Notes: generated by a model not told the origin, from the letters alone. A stretch of DNA of 64,000 bases from Alkalicoccobacillus gibsonii (GCF_016798245.1 NZ_JAEUZA010000007.1:1-64000); one strand, 5' to 3'. Positions 1 through 11,547 are shown, counted from the stretch's first letter. Made by a program: numbers and translations.

Positions 1-103
1 CTACGACTTTTTTATACTTATGAGATATCGTGTATCTCTTCGTACGCTTGGCTTTTGTTCAGTTTTCAAAGAACTTAACGTCGCTGTTCGTTGCGACTTT
101 TCA

Positions 104-132
104 ATGTTAACAAATCTCATTTAGCTTGTCAA
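104..132 (-). promoter_or_regulatory. rrn promoter P2
   Basis: On the minus strand a perfect -35 TTGACA (127-132) is followed after 17 bp by TAACAT (104-109). The tandem P1/P2 arrangement about 70 bp apart is the usual design of Bacillus rRNA operons. Confidence 0.7.
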
Positions 133-175
133 CAATTATTTTTTTGACGCCGTTTCGTTCTTGGCGACAAGAAAT

Positions 176-204
176 AATATACCACCCTGGGAAAAAGAAT
201 GCAA
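176..204 (-). promoter_or_regulatory. rrn promoter P1
   Basis: On the minus strand a -35 TTGCAT (199-204) is separated by 17 bp from a -10 TATATT (176-181). It lies upstream of the second promoter and points out of the window toward the predicted 16S gene. Confidence 0.6.
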
Positions 205-245
205 CTACTTTTCGAAAAATAATTAAAAGATTTTTAAAGTCCATG

Positions 246-294
246 TGTAATGGCTCCACTTCACTGATTACTTCCGTGAGTGAAGCCATTATCC
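246..294 (-). terminator. possible lysS terminator
   Basis: An imperfect inverted repeat (TAATGGCT with AGCCATTA, extended by CACT/AGTG) follows the lysS stop. There is no clean T-run directly after it, so it may be only an intergenic hairpin that separates lysS from the rRNA promoters. Confidence 0.35.
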
Positions 295-306
295 ATGAAT
301 TCATTC

Positions 307-1830
<1,524 letters not shown>

Positions 1831-1878
1831 TTACCAGTTACTTCTTTATGATCGTTCTCCCTTTGCCTTATACAGGCA

Positions 1879-2079
1879 TTAAGGACGCAATTCATCAATT
1901 GATATACTTAATACAGATGCAATGTGACCAATTAACTGTTCATCGGGAATTCGTGTATCTCGTTCGATTTCGCCTAATACAGAAACAGATACCCCAATTT
2001 CTTTTGCAAAGCTTTCTTGAGTGTATCCCTTCAACTTACGAAATGCACGAATACGCCTGCCCCAGTTTAAGGTTTCCAC
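1879..2079 (-). CDS. yazB: small XRE-family HTH protein YazB
   Basis: A 66-residue protein that is almost entirely one helix-turn-helix of the Cro/CI (XRE) type, with the pattern KGYTQESFAKEIGVSVSVL followed by an acidic recognition-helix end. It starts with GTG inside the last codons of folK (13-bp overlap), with an AGAGGG Shine-Dalgarno upstream, so it is translationally coupled. The same gene sits in the same place in B. subtilis. It is presumably a DNA-binding regulator; its targets are not known to me. Confidence 0.85.
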   Translation of the reverse strand: METLNWGRRIRAFRKLKGYTQESFAKEIGVSVSVLGEIERDTRIPDEQLIGHIASVLSISIDELRP

Positions 2080-2555
2080 ATTCGTACACCCTCTTTGTCC
2101 TGTAATTGATCGTACACTTGTTTTAAAGTCACTCCCTGAACGTCAAAGCTCAAATTAGGAGCAACCTCAAGTAATGGGATAATCACAAATGAACGCTGCC
2201 ACATTCTTGGGTGTGGCAGGGTTAGACTCTCCATCTTCATATTTTCTTGATCATATAGAAGAATGTCAAGGTCTATTGTTCTAGGTCCCCATCTAATTTC
2301 GCGCTTTCTTCCCAACTCGTTTTCAATCTGCTGCGTTTCTGCTAAAAGTTCGAAAGGTGGCAGGGTAGTCTTTAAGCAGACAACTAGATTTAAAAAGGAC
2401 GGCTGATCAATATATCCAACTGGATCGGTCTCATAGATTGAAGAGATAGCTGTCACTTCACTATCCTTCATTAACCTCAGCTTGCTTATCGCTTTCTCTA
2501 AATAACCAATACGACTCTCCATATTTGAGCCAAGCGATAGATATACGTTAGCCAT
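2067..2555 (-). CDS. folK: 6-hydroxymethyl-7,8-dihydropterin pyrophosphokinase
   Basis: Transfers pyrophosphate from ATP to hydroxymethyl-dihydropterin, the step between FolB and FolP in folate synthesis. The 162-residue protein opens with the HPPK signature LGSNMESRIGYLEKAI. It also carries RWGPRTIDLDILLYD, with the two metal-binding aspartates, and the later LPHPRMWQRSFVIIPL block. It overlaps folB upstream by 8 bp and yazB downstream by 13 bp, the tight packing of one operon. Confidence 0.95.
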   Translation of the reverse strand: MANVYLSLGSNMESRIGYLEKAISKLRLMKDSEVTAISSIYETDPVGYIDQPSFLNLVVCLKTTLPPFELLAETQQIENELGRKREIRWGPRTIDLDILLYDQENMKMESLTLPHPRMWQRSFVIIPLLEVAPNLSFDVQGVTLKQVYDQLQDKEGVRMWKP

Positions 2556-2919
2556 TACCTGCTCTAGCCCTTGTAATCTCTATAGATACTGAATCGTAGT
2601 GGCCTGGTATTGGAGGGTCTGGCTTAATCAGTACGACTGTACATTGATTTAAAATGGGGTATGCAGACAATAACTCTTTTGTAATGGAGTCTGCCACGGC
2701 CTCTATTAGCTGCCTTGGTTCCCCTTCTACGATTTTCTGAACTCTTGCATACACATCTCCGTAATCAATTGATTTGGTAAGGTCATCTGTAGATGCAGCC
2801 TCTGTTAAATCAAGTTCAAGAGTTAAATCAACTTGAAAACGTTGACCGAGCTTTTGCTCTTCAGCAAACACCCCATGATATCCGTAAAACTTCATTCTAT
2901 TTAACCGTATTTTGTCCAT
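2548..2919 (-). CDS. folB: dihydroneopterin aldolase
   Basis: Cleaves dihydroneopterin to 6-hydroxymethyl-dihydropterin. The start at 2919 (MDKIRLNRM) is chosen because it matches the family N-terminus, lies four bases past the folP stop and has AAAGGGG about ten bases upstream; a longer reading frame begins at 2949. The 123-residue protein shows FYGYHGVFAEEQKLGQ with the family tyrosine/histidine, and ends with the substrate-region signature IKPDPPIPGHYDSVSIEI. Confidence 0.93.
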   Translation of the reverse strand: MDKIRLNRMKFYGYHGVFAEEQKLGQRFQVDLTLELDLTEAASTDDLTKSIDYGDVYARVQKIVEGEPRQLIEAVADSITKELLSAYPILNQCTVVLIKPDPPIPGHYDSVSIEITRARAGNG

Positions 2920-2923
2920 ACGC

Positions 2924-3739
2924 TTAACGCCCCTTTCCAAGCAAAGCATCCATCATCTTTGCCATTCGACTCATTTCTTTAACATCATGTACGCGAATGA
3001 TGGAAGCGCCTTTTGAAATGCCTAGGCAATTTGCTGCTCCTGTTCCTTCTAACCGATCATCTACAGGAAGGTCCAACGCTTTAGATATAAATGATTTCCT
3101 AGAAACACCAAGTAACACAGGATAGCCAAGTTTGGCAATTTCGTCGAGTCTACGAATCACTTCTAGGTTTTGCTTATAGGATTTTACAAACCCTACCCCA
3201 GGATCCAGAATAATCTGTTCATCTGAGACACCCGCTTCCTTGCATAGGGTAATACTTTCCTTTAGGTCCGATAGAACATCTTCCATAAAGTTTTCATACT
3301 CACGGTCAAAGCGATTATGCATTAAAATAATCGACGCCCCATTTTTTGCAGCAACCTTGGCCATGTTTTCGTCCGCCTTAGCACCCCATACATCATTAAT
3401 GATAGAAGCACCCGCTTGAAGTGCACGTTCAGCTACCTCTGCCTTATATGTATCAATAGATAGCGGAACATCCACTTCCTGTACAATCGCCTCAATTACA
3501 GGGATCACTCGTTGTAATTCTTCTTCTTTACTAACCTTGTCTGCACCCGGTCTAGTGGACTCTCCACCAATATCAATGATATCTGCACCAGCTTCTACTA
3601 ATTCACGCGCTCGTTTGACCGCTAGCTCCACTTCGTTATACCGACCACCATCAGAAAATGAATCAGGGGTTATATTTAATATACCCATAATTTGTGTAGC
3701 GCCTAGTTGTGCTGGATCAATTGCTTGTCCATCTGCCAT
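2924..3739 (-). CDS. folP: dihydropteroate synthase
   Basis: Condenses hydroxymethyl-dihydropterin pyrophosphate with p-aminobenzoate; it is the sulfonamide target. The 271-residue TIM barrel has both pterin-binding signatures: MGILNITPDSFSDGG near residue 18 and IIDIGGESTRPGA near residue 54. The later SIDTYKAEVA, INDVWG, LDPGVGF and GVSRKSF blocks are present. It lies between pabC, which supplies the pABA branch, and folB. Confidence 0.96.
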   Translation of the reverse strand: MADGQAIDPAQLGATQIMGILNITPDSFSDGGRYNEVELAVKRARELVEAGADIIDIGGESTRPGADKVSKEEELQRVIPVIEAIVQEVDVPLSIDTYKAEVAERALQAGASIINDVWGAKADENMAKVAAKNGASIILMHNRFDREYENFMEDVLSDLKESITLCKEAGVSDEQIILDPGVGFVKSYKQNLEVIRRLDEIAKLGYPVLLGVSRKSFISKALDLPVDDRLEGTGAANCLGISKGASIIRVHDVKEMSRMAKMMDALLGKGR

Positions 3740-3751
3740 ACATTCACACTC

Positions 3752-4594
3752 CTATTCGGCAATGCTCCATCGCCACGTTGTTTCCTTCTTATACATCTGT
3801 TGCAGTGTATCTAGGAGAGGGTGGTCTTTATACCGCTTCTCATCACAGCTGTCTACTTTCACTAGTTCTTGAATCGAATTTGTTAAAAATACTGCATCTG
3901 CCTCGAATATAGCCTCTTGTGGATAGAGCCCTTCTTTTAACGGGATTCTCTTTTTAATTAACAACTCCGAGACATACTGTCGCGTAATTCCATTCAGAAT
4001 TCCTGTATCTAGCGAAGGTGTAAAGACCGTATCTCCTTTTACCCAGAAGATGTTAGACGTAATCCCTTCTGCAATCCAACCTTCTTGAGTTAAGAAGATT
4101 CCTTCTGTATTTAATACGGATCCTAGCTCTCTTTTAGCAAGAACATTGTTTAAATAATGGTGAGACTTTAAGCGATAGTCCCCCTCTGGTGTGTTGCGCC
4201 TGCGTTTTAATATACTAATGGCTTTACTACCACCCATAGGAGGAAGTGGTTTCATCATAACTGCAACAGTTGGATCCAAATAGCGGCCTGTATACAGTCC
4301 AAGCCCCTCGTCTCCAGCAGACACATTCCATCTTACATACGCGTCCTGCACTTTATTTAAACGAGCCAGTTCTTGAAGAATCTCCGTAGCGTGATCCTTT
4401 GAAATGGTCCAATCGATTCCAATTTGCTCTAGCCCTTGTCCCATACGTTGAAAATGGTCATCCAATAAAAAAGGATGACCGTTATATAAACGAAACGTTT
4501 CAAATAAACCTAATCCATACAGGAATCCATGATCAAAAAGTGATACCGAAGCCATGCTCTCATCTACATACTTGCCATTTAAATAGACGAACAT
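3752..4594 (-). CDS. pabC: aminodeoxychorismate lyase, PLP fold type IV
   Basis: Releases pyruvate from 4-amino-4-deoxychorismate to give p-aminobenzoate. The 280-residue protein belongs to the branched-chain aminotransferase-like family. The segment [17 protein letters not shown] holds the PLP-binding lysine, and [10 protein letters not shown] is the phosphate-binding turn. It overlaps pabA by 16 bp, which suggests coupled translation of the two pABA steps. A D-amino-acid aminotransferase is the alternative for this fold, but the operon context favours PabC. Confidence 0.9.
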   Translation of the reverse strand: MFVYLNGKYVDESMASVSLFDHGFLYGLGLFETFRLYNGHPFLLDDHFQRMGQGLEQIGIDWTISKDHATEILQELARLNKVQDAYVRWNVSAGDEGLGLYTGRYLDPTVAVMMKPLPPMGGSKAISILKRRRNTPEGDYRLKSHHYLNNVLAKRELGSVLNTEGIFLTQEGWIAEGITSNIFWVKGDTVFTPSLDTGILNGITRQYVSELLIKKRIPLKEGLYPQEAIFEADAVFLTNSIQELVKVDSCDEKRYKDHPLLDTLQQMYKKETTWRWSIAE

Positions 4595-5175
4595 GCTTGA
4601 TTCCCTGAATGAGCTTCAACAAAATTTCGCAATAGCTGCTTACCATCACCAGTCATTATTGATTCCGGGTGAAATTGAACGCCCTCTATTGCTAACTCTT
4701 TATGACGAATAGCCATGATTTCTCCCTCATCTGTTTCTGCGGAGATCTCAAAACAGTCTGGTAATGTTTCACGCTTCACAATGAGAGAATGATATCTGGT
4801 TGCCGTGATAGGAGATGGAAGATCTTTAAAGATAGATCTGCCATCGTGCTTCATTTCAGACGTCTTCCCATGCATTAAACGCTCTGCCCGAACAACATCC
4901 CCGCCAAATACTTGTGCAATAGACTGATGACCCAAACACACGCCAAAGATTGGAAGCTTCCCAGCAAAATATCGAATAGCTTCTAAGCTAATCCCAGCTT
5001 CGTTTGGACTACACGGTCCGGGTGAAATCATTAAAATAGCTGGATTAAGCTCTTCAATTTCTGAAATGGTAATCTGATCATTTCGTTTAACCACAAGCTC
5101 CTGGCCCATCTCACCTAAATATTGAACCAAATTATACGTAAATGAATCATAGTTATCGATCATAAGAATCATCAT
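4579..5175 (-). CDS. pabA: glutamine amidotransferase subunit of aminodeoxychorismate/anthranilate synthase
   Basis: Produces ammonia from glutamine for PabB. The 198-residue class I amidotransferase has the oxyanion strand [13 protein letters not shown], the nucleophile motif [15 protein letters not shown] and the histidine-glutamate pair in [10 protein letters not shown]. In B. subtilis the orthologue also serves tryptophan synthesis as TrpG; whether that holds here depends on a separate trpG elsewhere. Two in-frame ATG codons (5175 and 5172) are possible starts. Confidence 0.95.
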   Translation of the reverse strand: MMILMIDNYDSFTYNLVQYLGEMGQELVVKRNDQITISEIEELNPAILMISPGPCSPNEAGISLEAIRYFAGKLPIFGVCLGHQSIAQVFGGDVVRAERLMHGKTSEMKHDGRSIFKDLPSPITATRYHSLIVKRETLPDCFEISAETDEGEIMAIRHKELAIEGVQFHPESIMTGDGKQLLRNFVEAHSGNQACSSI

Positions 5176-5184
5176 AATTCCTCC

Positions 5185-6624
5185 TCAGCTCATCTGTGTT
5201 TCTGTGTTACACTCTTCTTCGCTCAACTCTAGCGCACGCCATAATGCACGCGCCTTCTTAAATGATTCTTTGTATTCGTGGTGAGGGTTGGAATCACTCA
5301 CAATCCCAGCACCCGCTTGTACATGCGCGAGATTATCATGACAAACCATTGTTCGAATGGTGATATTTAGCTCCATGTCTCCATGAAAACCAAGCCAGCC
5401 AATGGCACCAGTATATACACCTCTTTGCACAGGCTCAAGCTCTTCAATAATTTCCATCGTTCGTACTTTCGGTGCGCCTGTAATTGTGCCTCCCGGAAAA
5501 ACAGCACGAATCACATCATAGTTAGAGTGCTTCTCCGCAAGCTCACCTACCACATTTGATACAAGGTGCATGACATGTGAATATCGCTCGATGACCATTA
5601 GTTCATCCACCTTAACTGTACCATAGCTCGAGACACGACCGAGGTCATTACGCTCAAGATCTACAAGCATGACATGCTCTGCACGCTCTTTCTCATTAGA
5701 AAACAATGAATCTGCAAGCTGCTGATCTTCCTCTTCTGTTTTTCCGCGGGATCGAGTACCCGCAATAGGTCTTGTGCTTAACTGATTGCCTTGCTTTTTC
5801 ACTAGCAGTTCAGGCGAGGCACTAACAATCTGGAACCCAGGTGTTTGCATATATGCCATATAGGGTGATGGATTCAACGTTCTAAGATTTTCATATACAT
5901 GCATGGGCGAAACGGTGAGTGGTTTGGTTGACCTGAGTGACAGGTTAACCTGAAAGACGTCCCCTTGTGCGATGTACGCTTTAATTTTGTTCACCGCTTG
6001 TACGAACTCCTGTTCCGTCATACTGGAACTGGATGATTTGTCCGTGTGTGATCTCTTCCAAGCTGGCTTAACACCTAATTCCATTCGCCAACGACTCTTA
6101 TGCTCAACTAAACGAGTTTGAAGCTCAGCTTCATCTTCTCCATTCACACATAAGTAAAGAACTTCATGATGATGATCATAGACAAACACATCCTCAAACA
6201 GCATGAGGTACACTTCAGGCAGTGGAAGATCATCTTCTGCTTGAGTTGGAATCTGTTCCATTTCTCTCATCAAATCATAACTAAAATAACCAATTGCCCC
6301 TCCACTAAAAGGGATCCCCTCGATCGCTTCAGAGGCATCAATCATATATGGCTTCATCACTGATTCAAGACTTTCAAGTAACGGCCCCTGCCATACCTGC
6401 TTTTCTTGATTCATCTCAAACGTTAATGTTTGATCGTGCCCTTGGAGAATTGCAAATGGGTCAAGACCCATCATGCTGTACCTGCCACCGCGTCCACTTT
6501 CAAGTAGAACATGGTGCAGAGAATGGCTTGCCATTTGCTGATAATTCTTAAACCACTCTTCTTTTTTTAATGAGAATGAACTTGCTCTTGTGATTCTGGA
6601 TGTCGTTGAGTTCAATGTAGACAT
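5185..6624 (-). CDS. pabB: aminodeoxychorismate synthase component I
   Basis: Converts chorismate and ammonia to 4-amino-4-deoxychorismate. The 479-residue protein has an N-terminal Anth_synt_I_N domain (about 1-170) and the chorismate-binding domain (about 205-465) with PGGTITGAPK (about 377-386). The family position that is lysine in E. coli PabB is alanine here (PIAGT, residue 288), as in TrpE-type enzymes. The operon with pabA and pabC makes PabB the better call. The start has GGGAGA seven bases upstream. Confidence 0.9.
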   Translation of the reverse strand: MSTLNSTTSRITRASSFSLKKEEWFKNYQQMASHSLHHVLLESGRGGRYSMMGLDPFAILQGHDQTLTFEMNQEKQVWQGPLLESLESVMKPYMIDASEAIEGIPFSGGAIGYFSYDLMREMEQIPTQAEDDLPLPEVYLMLFEDVFVYDHHHEVLYLCVNGEDEAELQTRLVEHKSRWRMELGVKPAWKRSHTDKSSSSSMTEQEFVQAVNKIKAYIAQGDVFQVNLSLRSTKPLTVSPMHVYENLRTLNPSPYMAYMQTPGFQIVSASPELLVKKQGNQLSTRPIAGTRSRGKTEEEDQQLADSLFSNEKERAEHVMLVDLERNDLGRVSSYGTVKVDELMVIERYSHVMHLVSNVVGELAEKHSNYDVIRAVFPGGTITGAPKVRTMEIIEELEPVQRGVYTGAIGWLGFHGDMELNITIRTMVCHDNLAHVQAGAGIVSDSNPHHEYKESFKKARALWRALELSEEECNTETQMS

Positions 6625-6686
6625 CTCACCTTCTCCCTTTTAACCGTCAGATATGGCTTCTATTTTACATGACATCGAACCATAAG

Positions 6687-6719
6687 AAAAGGCAGTCCCG
6701 TGTTCTGGACTGCCTTTTT
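6687..6719 (-). terminator. terminator after cysK
   Basis: An 8-bp perfect stem GGCAGTCC/GGACTGCC (6691-6698 with 6707-6714) is followed on the minus strand by TTTTCTT. It lies between the cysK stop and the pabB start, so the folate cluster begins a new transcription unit or depends on read-through. Confidence 0.85.
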
Positions 6720-6729
6720 GTATAGACGA

Positions 6730-7656
6730 TTACTCTTCTTCAAATTGATAGAGAGCTGTACTAAGGTATCTTTCTCCATTTGATGGAATAATTGCTACAA
6801 CCTTCTTACCTGGTCCAAGCTTTTTCGCAACTTCAAGCGCAGCATAAATGGCTGCTCCTGATGAGATTCCACCTAGAATGCCTTCTTCTCTTGCTGCCTT
6901 ACGAGCAAATTCAAAGGATTGCTCTGTAGATACTTGAATAACCTCATCATACACGTCTTGGTTAAGAATCTTCGGTACAAAACCAGCACCAATTCCTTGA
7001 ATCTTGTGAGGGCCCGGGCTTCCACCAGATAGGACTGGAGAATCCTTCGGTTCAACAGCAACAACTTTAAGTTCAGGGAAATGTTCCTTTAAGAACCCGC
7101 CTGCACCTGTAATCGTTCCGCCTGTTCCAATTCCTGAGATAAAAGCATCAAGCTGACCGTCTACTTGTTCAAGCAATTCTTTACCTGTTGTATTACGGTG
7201 AATAGCAGGATTCGCTTCGTTTTCAAATTGTTGAGGCATAAAGTATCCATGCTCATTCGCAAGCTCCGTCGCTTTACGAATCGCTCCGCCCATACCTTCA
7301 GGACCTGGAGTGAGTACAACCTCTGCGCCGTATGCACGAAGAAGGTTGCGACGCTCTAAGCTCATGGTTTCAGGCATAACAAGTATGGCTTTAAATCCTT
7401 TTGCTGCAGCAACCATTGCCAGACCAATTCCCGTGTTCCCACTTGTAGGTTCAACAAATGAATCACCAGGCTTGATTTTTCCAGCTTCCTCAGCAGCTTC
7501 CAGCATTGCCAGACCAATACGATCCTTTACACTACTACCCGGATTGTAATATTCCAATTTCAAATAAACATCAGCATGTTGATCCGTCGTTAACCTATTT
7601 AATTTCACTAAAGGCGTGTTTCCAATTAAATCGAGAACAGAATTGACAGCAGTCAT
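6730..7656 (-). CDS. cysK: cysteine synthase A (O-acetylserine sulfhydrylase)
   Basis: Makes cysteine from O-acetylserine and sulfide. The 308-residue PLP fold-type II enzyme shows the lysine motif [10 protein letters not shown] (about 38-47), the substrate loop PTSGNTGIG, the PLP phosphate loop GTGGTITG and the ISSGAA motif. It has its own promoter, a CymR-like site in the leader and a terminator, so it is probably transcribed alone and controlled by sulfur supply. In B. subtilis CysK also acts as the signal partner of CymR. Confidence 0.96.
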   Translation of the reverse strand: MTAVNSVLDLIGNTPLVKLNRLTTDQHADVYLKLEYYNPGSSVKDRIGLAMLEAAEEAGKIKPGDSFVEPTSGNTGIGLAMVAAAKGFKAILVMPETMSLERRNLLRAYGAEVVLTPGPEGMGGAIRKATELANEHGYFMPQQFENEANPAIHRNTTGKELLEQVDGQLDAFISGIGTGGTITGAGGFLKEHFPELKVVAVEPKDSPVLSGGSPGPHKIQGIGAGFVPKILNQDVYDEVIQVSTEQSFEFARKAAREEGILGGISSGAAIYAALEVAKKLGPGKKVVAIIPSNGERYLSTALYQFEEE

Positions 7657-7669
7657 AATGAGCCTCCTT

Positions 7670-7695
7670 AATTCCTAGTAAATTTATTGGTTTTA
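7670..7695 (-). promoter_or_regulatory. CymR-like operator in the cysK leader
   Basis: Read on the minus strand, this 26-base stretch begins TAAAACC and ends CTAGGAATT. The TAGGAATT end and the A/T-rich first half resemble the CymR box I recall from B. subtilis cysteine genes. It sits just downstream of the promoter, where binding would block transcription, and just before the GGAGG ribosome site. Confidence 0.6.
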
Positions 7696-7702
7696 TAAGT
7701 TG

Positions 7703-7731
7703 ATACTATCAGAACTCTACTTATAAGTCAA
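7703..7731 (-). promoter_or_regulatory. cysK sigma-A promoter
   Basis: On the minus strand TTGACT (7726-7731) and TAGTAT (7703-7708) are separated by 17 bp and lie about 50 bp upstream of the cysK start. Confidence 0.75.
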
Positions 7732-7770
7732 TGAATCTACGAAATGAAAAAGAAGGATTTTACATTTTTA

Positions 7771-8649
7771 TTAAACGGCTTGTTCTTTTAATTCTTGAAG
7801 CTCAGCACCAGTAAAGTGGTACTTTTCATTACAGAAGTGACATACGGTTTCCGCTTCGCCGTCTTCTTCGATCATTGCCGTAATCTCGGCTTGACCTAAG
7901 CTAATAATTGCATTAGCAATTCGATCCTTTGAACATGTACATTTAAAGACAACCGGTGTCTTTTCATGAATCGTTACTGATTCTTCTCCTAAAAGGGAAT
8001 ACAGGATTTCCTCAGGAGGCATCCCAAGTTCCACAAGCTTAGAAATAGGCGGAATCGTAGATAGACGTTTTTCAATCTCATCAATGACCGCGTCATCTGC
8101 ACCAGGCATCAACTGGAGAATGAATCCACCTGCAGCTTGGACCGTGTTATCTGGATTAACTAAGACTCCTACCCCAACGGAGGAAGGTGTTTGTTCAGAG
8201 TTTGCAAAGTAATACGTAAAGTCCTCACCAAGCTCACCAGAAACAATCGGTACACTTCCTGTAAAAGGTTCACGCATTCCAAGGTCTTTCACAACAGATA
8301 GAGATCCTGTTGTTCCAACAGCTCTAGCTACATCTAACTTTCCGTTTTCATTTAAATCAAAATGAGTTTGTGGCTTCGAAACATACCCTCGCGTTTCGCC
8401 TTTTGCGTTACTATCGGTTACAATTGCGCCGATCGGTCCGCCGCCTTCTACTTTTACTGTTAGCTTTTCTTCACCTTTAAGCATCATACCCATCATTGAG
8501 CTTGCCATCATTGTACGACCAAGTGCTGCCGATGCGGTTGGCCATGTACCTTGTCTTCGCACAGCTTCATTTACCATGTCTGTTGCAACAAGCGCATACG
8601 CACGAACCTTTCCGTCAAACGCTGTTGATTTTACTAAATAATCGTTCAT
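7771..8649 (-). CDS. hslO: redox-activated chaperone Hsp33
   Basis: A cytosolic holdase that is switched on when its zinc-bound cysteines are oxidised. The 292-residue protein has the N-terminal Hsp33 core and the C-terminal zinc centre CTCSKD ... CHFCNEKYH (about 238-275), giving the CXC-CXXC set expected. It lies 16 bp after coaX and reads in the same direction. B. subtilis has a PrsA-like gene (yacD) between hslO and cysK; it is absent here. Confidence 0.96.
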   Translation of the reverse strand: MNDYLVKSTAFDGKVRAYALVATDMVNEAVRRQGTWPTASAALGRTMMASSMMGMMLKGEEKLTVKVEGGGPIGAIVTDSNAKGETRGYVSKPQTHFDLNENGKLDVARAVGTTGSLSVVKDLGMREPFTGSVPIVSGELGEDFTYYFANSEQTPSSVGVGVLVNPDNTVQAAGGFILQLMPGADDAVIDEIEKRLSTIPPISKLVELGMPPEEILYSLLGEESVTIHEKTPVVFKCTCSKDRIANAIISLGQAEITAMIEEDGEAETVCHFCNEKYHFTGAELQELKEQAV

Positions 8650-8665
8650 TTATTTCATCTCCACT

Positions 8666-9436
8666 CTAGATGTTTTTTTCGTAAATAGCTTTGAGCCCTT
8701 TTAACGTTAAATAAGGGTCTACTATATCAATCATAGACGATTCAGGTGCTAACAATTCAGCAAGACCACCTGTTGCAATCACTTTCGGCTTTACGGTTAG
8801 CCGTGATTCCTTATGAATTCGAGAGATAATCGCTTCCACGCCTCCAATATATCCATAAAACGTACCAGCCTGCATGGCGTGTATCGTATTTTTCCCAAGC
8901 ATTGTCTTTGGCTTTGTCAATTCTATTTTAGGAAGCTTCGAAGCCCTCATATATAAAGCTTCAGCTGACACGGCCATTCCAGGAGATATGGCTCCTCCAA
9001 CATATTGTTCCTTATCATTAATGTAACAATACGTAGTTGCCGTTCCAAAATCAACAATGATCGCAGGAGTCTCATAATGAGTCAACGCACCGACGGCATT
9101 TGCAATTCGATCTGCGCCCACCTCACGGGGATTCTCATAAAGGATGTTTAATCCTGTTTTCACACCAGGACCGACGACTAGCGCTGTCTGATTCATATAC
9201 ATCTTACACATCAGTTCGAGCGTGTGCATGATGGGAGGCACGACTGATGAGATCGCTATTCCACTAATATTTGAGAACGTGATTCCTACATCCGCAAACA
9301 TCGACTTCACCAGAACCGCGTATTCATCTGCTGTTTTCTGTCGATCCGTCGCCATGCGCCAAGAGCGTATACATTCATTCTCTCTATACACACCAAACAC
9401 AATGGATGAGTTTCCAACGTCCATGACAAGAATCAT
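8666..9436 (-). CDS. coaX: type III pantothenate kinase
   Basis: Phosphorylates pantothenate, the first step of coenzyme A synthesis, and unlike type I enzymes is not feedback-inhibited by CoA. The 256-residue protein has the ASKHA phosphate-1 motif [12 protein letters not shown] at the N-terminus, then [11 protein letters not shown] and the phosphate-2 region [13 protein letters not shown], followed by GGAISPG. The start is the ATG at 9436. It probably forms a unit with hslO. Confidence 0.96.
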   Translation of the reverse strand: MILVMDVGNSSIVFGVYRENECIRSWRMATDRQKTADEYAVLVKSMFADVGITFSNISGIAISSVVPPIMHTLELMCKMYMNQTALVVGPGVKTGLNILYENPREVGADRIANAVGALTHYETPAIIVDFGTATTYCYINDKEQYVGGAISPGMAVSAEALYMRASKLPKIELTKPKTMLGKNTIHAMQAGTFYGYIGGVEAIISRIHKESRLTVKPKVIATGGLAELLAPESSMIDIVDPYLTLKGLKAIYEKNI

Positions 9437-9510
9437 CTTTTCACCATCCTCGCTGATTCGTTTTATATTATGCGTGTAAATGATCTTTTTGGCAAAGATC
9501 GTGCCTAGTA

Positions 9511-9543
9511 AAAGAAAAAGAAGATACCCGAATGGGCATCTTC
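9511..9543 (-). terminator. terminator after ftsH
   Basis: The stem GAAGATACCC/GGGCATCTTC (9520-9529 with 9534-9543, one mismatch) is followed on the minus strand by TTTTTCTTTT. It separates ftsH from coaX. Confidence 0.85.
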
Positions 9544-9558
9544 TTTCAGGCTTTTGAA

Positions 9559-11547
9559 TTACCGACGATCGGTATCCTGGCTTCCACCATCAGCCGGTGG
9601 TTCATTTTCACCTTGATCCAGGTTTGTTGTTTCTTCATATGGAGTTCCGTCAGCACGACCATCTTGCTTTCCATTAATATTCACTTTCATATCGGAATCG
9701 CCTAGCTTATTTCCGTGATGATTCTCCGGAAGCTTTCCTTCGTTGACAAGGGAAAGAATTTGCTCAGCATCCAATGTTTCGAGTTCGATTAATGATTCAG
9801 CTACACGGTCTAATGCATCTTTGTGTTCTAAAAGGATTTGTCTACATTTTTCGTAAGCATCCTTAATGATCTTTTGAACTTCCATATCTATTTCGTGAGC
9901 AATCGCATCACTGTAGTTTTGTTCGTTTTGGATGTCACGTCCTAGGAATACTTGACCACCAGATGACTGACCAAATTGCATTGGTCCTAGCTTCTCACTC
10001 ATTCCATATTCCGTTACCATCTTACGCGCAATACCGGTTGCACGTTGGAAATCGTTGTGAGCTCCAGTACTTACTTCACCGAATTGAATTTCTTCTGCAA
10101 CCCGGCCACCGAGCAACCCAACAATTTTGTCGATTAATTCAGGCTTCGTCATAAAGTAACGATCTTCTTTAGGTAACATCATGGCGTATCCACCAGCCAT
10201 TCCACGGGGAACAATCGTTACTTTGTGAACAATGTCAGCACCTTCAAGCTTCACACCAACAACAGTGTGACCTGCTTCATGCCAAGCCACAATGTTTTTC
10301 TCTTTCGCAGAGATTACACGTGTTTTCTTAGCAGGACCGGCAATGACACGGTCAATCGCTTCTTCAACATGAGACATTCCAATTTTCGTTTGGTTATCTC
10401 TCGCAGCGACAAGAGCCGCTTCGTTTAGAAGGTTTTCAAGATCTGCCCCTGAGAAACCAGGTGTTCTCGTTGCAATCACATCAAGTTTTACATCATCGCC
10501 TAATGGCTTGTTTTGAGCATGAACAACAAGAACCTGCTCACGTCCTTTTACGTCTGGGCGGTTTACTTGAATTTGACGGTCAAATCGTCCAGGACGAAGT
10601 AATGCTGGATCTAGAATATCGGAGCGGTTTGTCGCTGCGATGATAATAATCCCTTCGTTTGAACTAAATCCATCCATCTCAACAAGAAGTTGGTTAAGTG
10701 TTTGTTCACGTTCATCGTGTCCACCACCAAGACCAGCACCACGCTGACGACCAACTGCATCAATTTCATCAATAAAAATAATACAAGGAGCATTTTTCTT
10801 TGCGTTCTCGAATAAATCACGCACTCGAGATGCCCCTACCCCTACAAACATTTCTACGAAGTCAGAACCACTGATCGAGAAGAACGGCACGCCTGCTTCA
10901 CCTGAAACAGCACGAGCAAGTAAGGTTTTACCTGTTCCTGGAGGCCCTACTAGAAGAACACCTTTTGGAATACGTGCACCAATTGCAGCGAATTTGCGTG
11001 GATCCTTAAGGAATTCCACAACTTCAACGAGCTCGGCTTTCTCTTCATCTGCACCAGCTACGTCCTTAAACTTAGCTTTTTTCTTATCATCGCTCACCAT
11101 TTTAGCCTTACTCTTACCAAAGCTCATAACACGGTTACCGCCGCCCTGCGCTTGGCTCATAAGGAAGATGAATAATATGATAATGATTACAAATGGAATA
11201 AGAGACGTGAAGATTGCCACCCAGCTGTTTGTCTCATCAGCAGGCTGGATCTCTAATTTACTCTGTGCTTGCGCGAGTAGTTCAGAGGTTTGCTCACTAC
11301 GTAGTACGTACGTTTCGAAAAATTCATCCTCTTTGGCCCCAACAAGCTGACCGCGTACCAGATAAACATCTCGTTCTGGTTTTATACTAAACGTTTCTAC
11401 ATTTCCTTGCTCTAGTTCTTGAGTAAACTGATTGTAATTTAGATCTTTTACAGTATTCTGATCTGTATTAATCACACTTACAATCCCGATAATTACCAAG
11501 AAGATAAGCAGATAAAAGATCGTATTTCTAAACACCCGATATTTCAT
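9559..11547 (-). CDS. ftsH: ATP-dependent zinc metalloprotease FtsH
   Basis: A membrane-anchored AAA+ protease that removes misfolded membrane proteins and some regulators; in B. subtilis it is needed for stress resistance and sporulation. The 662-residue protein has transmembrane helices at about 8-27 and 109-131. The Walker A GPPGTGKT is at 201-208, Walker B IIFIDEID at 256-263 and the zinc site HEAGH at 423-427. The last 60 residues are charged and low-complexity. A strong GGGAGGAGG site precedes the ATG. Confidence 0.98.
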   Translation of the reverse strand: MKYRVFRNTIFYLLIFLVIIGIVSVINTDQNTVKDLNYNQFTQELEQGNVETFSIKPERDVYLVRGQLVGAKEDEFFETYVLRSEQTSELLAQAQSKLEIQPADETNSWVAIFTSLIPFVIIIILFIFLMSQAQGGGNRVMSFGKSKAKMVSDDKKKAKFKDVAGADEEKAELVEVVEFLKDPRKFAAIGARIPKGVLLVGPPGTGKTLLARAVSGEAGVPFFSISGSDFVEMFVGVGASRVRDLFENAKKNAPCIIFIDEIDAVGRQRGAGLGGGHDEREQTLNQLLVEMDGFSSNEGIIIIAATNRSDILDPALLRPGRFDRQIQVNRPDVKGREQVLVVHAQNKPLGDDVKLDVIATRTPGFSGADLENLLNEAALVAARDNQTKIGMSHVEEAIDRVIAGPAKKTRVISAKEKNIVAWHEAGHTVVGVKLEGADIVHKVTIVPRGMAGGYAMMLPKEDRYFMTKPELIDKIVGLLGGRVAEEIQFGEVSTGAHNDFQRATGIARKMVTEYGMSEKLGPMQFGQSSGGQVFLGRDIQNEQNYSDAIAHEIDMEVQKIIKDAYEKCRQILLEHKDALDRVAESLIELETLDAEQILSLVNEGKLPENHHGNKLGDSDMKVNINGKQDGRADGTPYEETTNLDQGENEPPADGGSQDTDRR

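Larger units (their letters stand above)
1..306 (-). promoter_or_regulatory. rRNA operon leader (16S gene just outside the window)
   Basis: No gene lies here. Read on the minus strand, the last 80 bases contain CTTTGAAAACTGAAC, the antitermination-type sequence typical of Bacillus rRNA leaders before 16S. Two tandem promoters precede it (listed separately). In Bacillus an rRNA operon commonly follows lysS, which fits this position. The 16S gene itself would start beyond base 1, so this is an inference from leader sequence and context. Confidence 0.75.

Noticed and set aside
5185-6624. Calling pabB as trpE
   Set aside because: Although PIAGT is TrpE-like, the gene is directly followed by pabA, pabC and folP, and length and order fit PabB.
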